The position numbers and the translations under genes were made by a program. Of a stretch of 28,082 nt of DNA, positions 24,780-28,082 are shown piece after piece. Where the stretch lies: the NCBI GenBank assembly GCA_049325575.1, contig JBMOLK010000338.1, positions 1-28,082 on the forward strand, read 5' to 3'. Position 1 is the stretch's first letter. Each line of letters begins with the position of its first letter. The stretch comes from JBMOLK01 sp049325575. Lineage in GTDB: Bacteria > Bacillota > Clostridia > Acetivibrionales > Acetivibrionaceae. The notes under the pieces were generated by a model. It worked only from the letters and a program-made list of their open reading frames with translations, made no database searches and was not told the origin of the DNA.

Positions 24780-24880
24780 TAGAGATCGAACTGTAAAAGT
24801 AGATAAACAAGATAGGCAAGCCATTTGTATCAAATTAGCGGAGCGAATTATATGTTTATCTTTACAGTTCGTTATCTCTA
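24780..24880. repeat. Palindromic element, copy C (101 bp)
   Basis: Left arm 24780-24808 and right arm 24854-24880 are complementary apart from small bulges, and the middle hairpin ATTTG-TAT-CAAAT (24823-24835) sits at the exact centre. It is 96 of 101 identical to copy B. It lies between the scaffoldin terminator and the promoter of the cohesin lipoprotein gene. No target-site duplication is obvious beyond the TA at each end. Confidence 0.92.
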
Positions 24881-24890
24881 TAAAATATAA

Positions 24891-24928
24891 AAAACTGTAG
24901 GCAGTTTTAAAGCATTAACTACCTACAG
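24891..24928 (-). terminator. Intrinsic terminator of the scaffoldin gene
   Basis: CTGTAGG-C-AGTT (24895-24906) pairs with AACT-A-CCTACAG (24917-24928) with one mismatch, followed on the minus strand by a U-run. It lies about 55 bases after the scaffoldin stop and before palindromic copy C. Confidence 0.85.
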
Positions 24929-24982
24929 CATGTTTAGAAAGATAATTATTTATTTGTCATAATTCTCTTTATATCTTGTAAA

Positions 24983-27900
24983 CTAATTAATAGTCTTAGG
25001 CTGTACTACCGAATAACCAGATATTTTATTTCCGTTCCAGTCAAACATAGATGTTCCGGAGATACTGCCCGGCATTGTTGGTGTATCTTCAAACCTTACA
25101 GTTGTACTCTGTACCTTAAGAACCTTAAATCCGATTACTGCCAGAGTTCCTGTTTCTTCAGCCGCACCCATCATTTTATAGTCTTCAAGGTACGAGTATG
25201 ATTTACCAAAATTTAATATCCCGTTTGTAAGATCGTGGGATGCAACAGTCATTGGTCCAAAATCATAATTTACCAGCAGTGTACCATTTAAAGGCTGGGA
25301 CCTGGTTGTAAATGCAGTTCCTGTACTTGCATTTACCGGCTGCAACACTGTAGGATCGTATTTTATATTTACCTGATATCCTGCAAAGTTTTTTATACTG
25401 TCTATCTTAACAGTTGCTTTAATAATGTCGCCAACCACTGCAGCAGTCTTATCAAATTCCATTGATATATAATTACTTGATATAACGGTAGAAGGAGTAA
25501 TTACTCCTGGCTGAACTACCTTGTAGTTGGATACCTTATTGCCATACCAGTCAAATATGGATGTTCCTGATATGCTACCAGGCATTGTCGGTGTATCTTC
25601 AAACTTAATGGTTGTACTCTGTGCTTTAAGTACCTTAAATCCAATTACAGCAAGTGTTCCTGATTCTTCAGCTGCACCAGACATTCTGTAGTCGGCTAGG
25701 TAAGAATATGATTTACCAAAGTTTAATGTACCCAGAGTCAGGTCATGGGAAGCAACAGTCATTGGACCGTAATCATAATTTACCAGAAGCGTGCCGTTTA
25801 AAGGCTGGGACCTGGTTGTAAATGCAGTTCCTGTATTTGCATTTACAGGCTGCAGAACTGCAGGGTCATATTTTATATTTACCTGATATCCTGCAAAGTT
25901 TTTAATACTGTCTATCTTAATAGTTGCCCTGATTATATCCCCTACTACAACAGTGTTCTTATCCAGTTCCATGGAAATGAACCCGTTAGGTACTACTGTA
26001 GCTGTAGGTGTTGGTGTTACAGTTGGTTTTATTGTTGGTGTAGCTGTTGGTGTTACAGTTGGTCTTATTGGCGTAGCTGTTGGTGTTACAGTTGGTCTTA
26101 TTGGTGTAGCTGTTGGTGTTACAGTTGGTCTTATTGGTGTAGCTGTTGGTGTTACAGTTGGTCTTATTGGTGTAGCTGTTGGTGTTACAGTTGGTTTTAT
26201 TGTAGGAGTAGCTGTTGGTGTAGGTGATACTATAATTATGTTGTTATTGAGAACTTCAGGCTGTACTACTGTATAACCTGATATTTTATTTCCGTTCCAA
26301 TCAAACAGTGATGTTCCTGATATACTGTTCGGCATTGTGACAGAGGTTTCAAATCTTATTGTTGTACTCTGTACCTTAAGTACTTTAAAACCTAATACAC
26401 CTAATGTTCCGGTTTCTTCCGGTGCACCGCTAAGCTTGTATGTATCCAGGTATGAATAGGATTTACCAAAGTTTAGAATACCTTGAGTAGTGTCATTCAT
26501 TACGGCAGATACTATTCCATATTCAGGATTTATAAGTATGTTTCCATCCTTTGGCATAGTTCTTGAAGTAAATGCAACTCCTGTGTCAACATTTACTGCC
26601 TGCAATACTGTCGGGTCATATTTTATATTTACCTGATACCCTGCAAAATTATCTATGTTGTTAATGTTAACAGAAGCCCTTACTATTTCTCCTACTTTTG
26701 CAGTGGACTTATCCAAATCCAGTGCTATGAATCCGTCAGTTACCGGAGAAGCTGAAGGTGAAACCGATGGCTTGATTGTTGGTGTCGGTGTTGGTGTAAC
26801 CGTAGGCGTTGGTGAAGTTACCGGACCGGATATGCTTATAACCGGCGGCTGTGCTACCTTATAACCTATTACTCTGCTTCCATACCAGTCAAATAGCATT
26901 GTTCCTGATACGCTGCTTGGCATGGTTATTGAGTCTGCAAAAGCAACACTCGTAGTACCTGCTTTAAGAACCTTAAAACCTATAACTGCCAGTGTTCCGC
27001 TTTTTTCATTTGTACCGCTTGCCCTGTAATCAGCAAGGTAAGAATATGATTTCGCAAAATTTAATATTCCTTGTGCAGTGTCATTAGCTGCAGTTGTTAT
27101 AATTCCGAATTCTGACCTGATAAGAAGGTTTCCATCCTTAGGCATTGTCCTTGCTGTAAACGGAACTCCTGTGTCGGGATTTACTGCTTGCAGTACTGTA
27201 GGGTCGTATTTAATATTAGCCTGGTATCCTGCAAAATAATTAACATCCTGAATCCTTACTGTAGCCTTTATTATATCTCCTACTATTGCTGTATTCTTAT
27301 CAAACTCCATTTGTATATATCCGTTTATATATGGAGTTGGAGAAAGGCTAGGAGAAGGAGTAACTGTCGGCTTAATTGATGGAGTCATTGTAGGAGTTGG
27401 TGTTACAGTTGGAGTTGGAGTTACTACCGGCTTAACCAGTGTAATTGCTCCAGGTTGAACTACTTTATATCCGGCAACCCTGATTCCATCCCAATCAAAC
27501 AGCATGGTTCCCATAACCCCGTTAGGCATTGAGGATGAGCTTTCAAAGCTGATGGTTTCACTGCTTGATGCATTAAGTACCTTAAATCCGATAACTGCCA
27601 AAGTACCTGTTTTTTCGGGTACACCAGCAGCCTTGTATGTATCTAAATACGAGTAGGATTTACCAAAGTTCAGTATTCCTTGAGCAGTATCATTGGCTAC
27701 TGCAGATATAACCCCATATTCTGTATTCACAAGCAATGTTCCGTCCTTCGGCATTGACCTGTTTGTGAACGGTACCCCGGTATCCGGGTTAACAGCTTGC
27801 AATACTGCAGGATTGTATTTGATATTTACCTGATATCCTGCAAAATTGTTTATTTCATTAATCTTAACTACTGCCTTTATTATATCTCCTACCACAGCTG

Positions 27901-28082
27901 TCTTCTTGTCCAGTTCCATTGCTATATAACCGTTGGATGTTGGAGTCGAACTTGGTGTCGGTGTTACCACAGGATTGGAAATACTAATTACCTGCGGCTG
28001 TGCTACAGTATATCCTGATACTTTGTTTCCGTACCAATCAAATAGCATTGTACCGGAAATACTGTTGGGCATTGTAGGTGTA
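24983..28082 (-). CDS. Multi-cohesin scaffoldin, type II cohesins, N-terminus cut by window edge
   Basis: The frame is open to the right edge; 1029 residues follow the first Met at 28072, but this is an internal Met, not a start. Visible modules: the tail of one cohesin (LFDWYGNKVSGYTVAQP), then five complete type II cohesins of about 155 residues (about 50-210, 245-400, 430-590, 695-855 and 870-1029). They are separated by Pro/Thr linkers. Each has FAGYQxNIKYxPxVLQ, GxLNFxKSYSYLxxYxxxG, AVIGFKVL or similar, and a final FDWxGxxxxxYxVVQP. The last cohesin is the exact C-terminus: no SLH domain, dockerin or sortase signal follows. Type II cohesins bind the X-dockerin of primary scaffoldins, so this protein could gather several enzyme-loaded scaffoldins. 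Unless an anchor lies off-window at the N-terminus, it is released from the cell, as reported for C. thermocellum Cthe_0736. Confidence 0.93.
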   Translation of the reverse strand, partial: TPTMPNSISGTMLFDWYGNKVSGYTVAQPQVISISNPVVTPTPSSTPTSNGYIAMELDKKTAVVGDIIKAVVKINEINNFAGYQVNIKYNPAVLQAVNPDTGVPFTNRSMPKDGTLLVNTEYGVISAVANDTAQGILNFGKSYSYLDTYKAAGVPEKTGTLAVIGFKVLNASSSETISFESSSSMPNGVMGTMLFDWDGIRVAGYKVVQPGAITLVKPVVTPTPTVTPTPTMTPSIKPTVTPSPSLSPTPYINGYIQMEFDKNTAIVGDIIKATVRIQDVNYFAGYQANIKYDPTVLQAVNPDTGVPFTARTMPKDGNLLIRSEFGIITTAANDTAQGILNFAKSYSYLADYRASGTNEKSGTLAVIGFKVLKAGTTSVAFADSITMPSSVSGTMLFDWYGSRVIGYKVAQPPVISISGPVTSPTPTVTPTPTPTIKPSVSPSASPVTDGFIALDLDKSTAKVGEIVRASVNINNIDNFAGYQVNIKYDPTVLQAVNVDTGVAFTSRTMPKDGNILINPEYGIVSAVMNDTTQGILNFGKSYSYLDTYKLSGAPEETGTLGVLGFKVLKVQSTTIRFETSVTMPNSISGTSLFDWNGNKISGYTVVQPEVLNNNIIIVSPTPTATPTIKPTVTPTATPIRPTVTPTATPIRPTVTPTATPIRPTVTPTATPIRPTVTPTATPTIKPTVTPTPTATVVPNGFISMELDKNTVVVGDIIRATIKIDSIKNFAGYQVNIKYDPAVLQPVNANTGTAFTTRSQPLNGTLLVNYDYGPMTVASHDLTLGTLNFGKSYSYLADYRMSGAAEESGTLAVIGFKVLKAQSTTIKFEDTPTMPGSISGTSIFDWYGNKVSNYKVVQPGVITPSTVISSNYISMEFDKTAAVVGDIIKATVKIDSIKNFAGYQVNIKYDPTVLQPVNASTGTAFTTRSQPLNGTLLVNYDFGPMTVASHDLTNGILNFGKSYSYLEDYKMMGAAEETGTLAVIGFKVLKVQSTTVRFEDTPTMPGSISGTSMFDWNGNKISGYSVVQPKTIN
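26037..26201 (-). repeat. Five 33-bp tandem repeats coding a scaffoldin linker
   Basis: Five near-identical 33-base units (starting 26037, 26070, 26103, 26136 and 26169) encode the 11-residue unit PTATPIRPTVT between the third and fourth complete cohesins. This linker is much longer than the others in the protein. Confidence 0.92.

Noticed and set aside
24780..24880. Palindromic element as a simple rho-independent terminator
   Set aside because: It has no U-run, is 101 bp long, and at two sites a separate normal terminator is present.
26037..26201. Regular 33-bp repeats that could look like a CRISPR array
   Set aside because: Units are contiguous without spacers, in frame, and encode a Pro/Thr linker between cohesins.
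25953..26276. Plus-strand frame rich in Gly and Val
   Set aside because: It is the reverse of the Pro/Thr linker coding sequence; such antisense frames follow from the repeat composition.
1..28082. tRNA, rRNA, prophage or transposase genes
   Set aside because: No matching sequence pattern or protein family was seen on either strand.

Overview
The window is AT-rich Firmicute DNA from a cellulosome-producing Clostridia species, most likely of the Acetivibrio (Clostridium) thermocellum / clariflavus / cellulolyticus group. The evidence is a run of type II cohesin modules, type I dockerins with the repeated N-S-T-D signature, Pro/Thr linkers, strong AGGAGG ribosome sites and frequent GTG starts. 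From memory of the family, a multi-cohesin protein with no visible anchor next to a single-cohesin protein resembles the Cthe_0735/Cthe_0736 scaffoldin pair of C. thermocellum. I cannot confirm the species.

Layout. 1-3.3 kb (minus strand): a truncated solute-binding protein gene (DUF3502-like), a small operon of three genes (NimA-type flavin protein, unknown protein, membrane protein with a zinc ribbon), and a secreted protein made only of a Pro/Thr linker and a dockerin. 3.3-12.6 kb (minus): a cell-wall hydrolase activator (coiled coil plus M23 peptidase), a very large GGDEF / STAND-ATPase / TPR fusion, a sugar-binding lipoprotein and a membrane GGDEF-EAL protein. Two c-di-GMP proteins therefore flank a sugar-binding lipoprotein. 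12.9-17.6 kb: a two-headed, dockerin-bearing pectate lyase (minus), and divergent from it a membrane-spanning AraC-type regulator whose extracellular part looks like a carbohydrate-binding module. 17.7-19.9 kb (plus): a triple-LysM protein and the YIEGIA membrane protein with its small partner. 20-28 kb (minus): a secreted M4 metalloprotease with kelch repeats and two atypical dockerins, a lipid-anchored single cohesin, and the 3' part of a scaffoldin with five complete type II cohesins and the end of a sixth.

How it may fit together. The scaffoldin and the cohesin lipoprotein would capture dockerin-bearing partners outside the cell. The pectate lyase and the dockerin-only protein carry type I dockerins and should bind a primary scaffoldin elsewhere in the genome. 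The protease's dockerins lack the type I Ser-Thr recognition pair and may bind the neighbouring type II cohesins. The AraC-type protein is a candidate polysaccharide sensor that directly controls the pectate lyase.

Structure not explained by genes: a ~101-bp long-palindrome element occurs three times (about 9805, 12832 and 24780), each time beside the 3' end of a gene, and in one case it supplies the last codons and stop. Four GTTGAA-like hexamers phased at 10-11 bp lie upstream of the protease. No tRNA, rRNA, CRISPR array, transposase or phage gene was seen.
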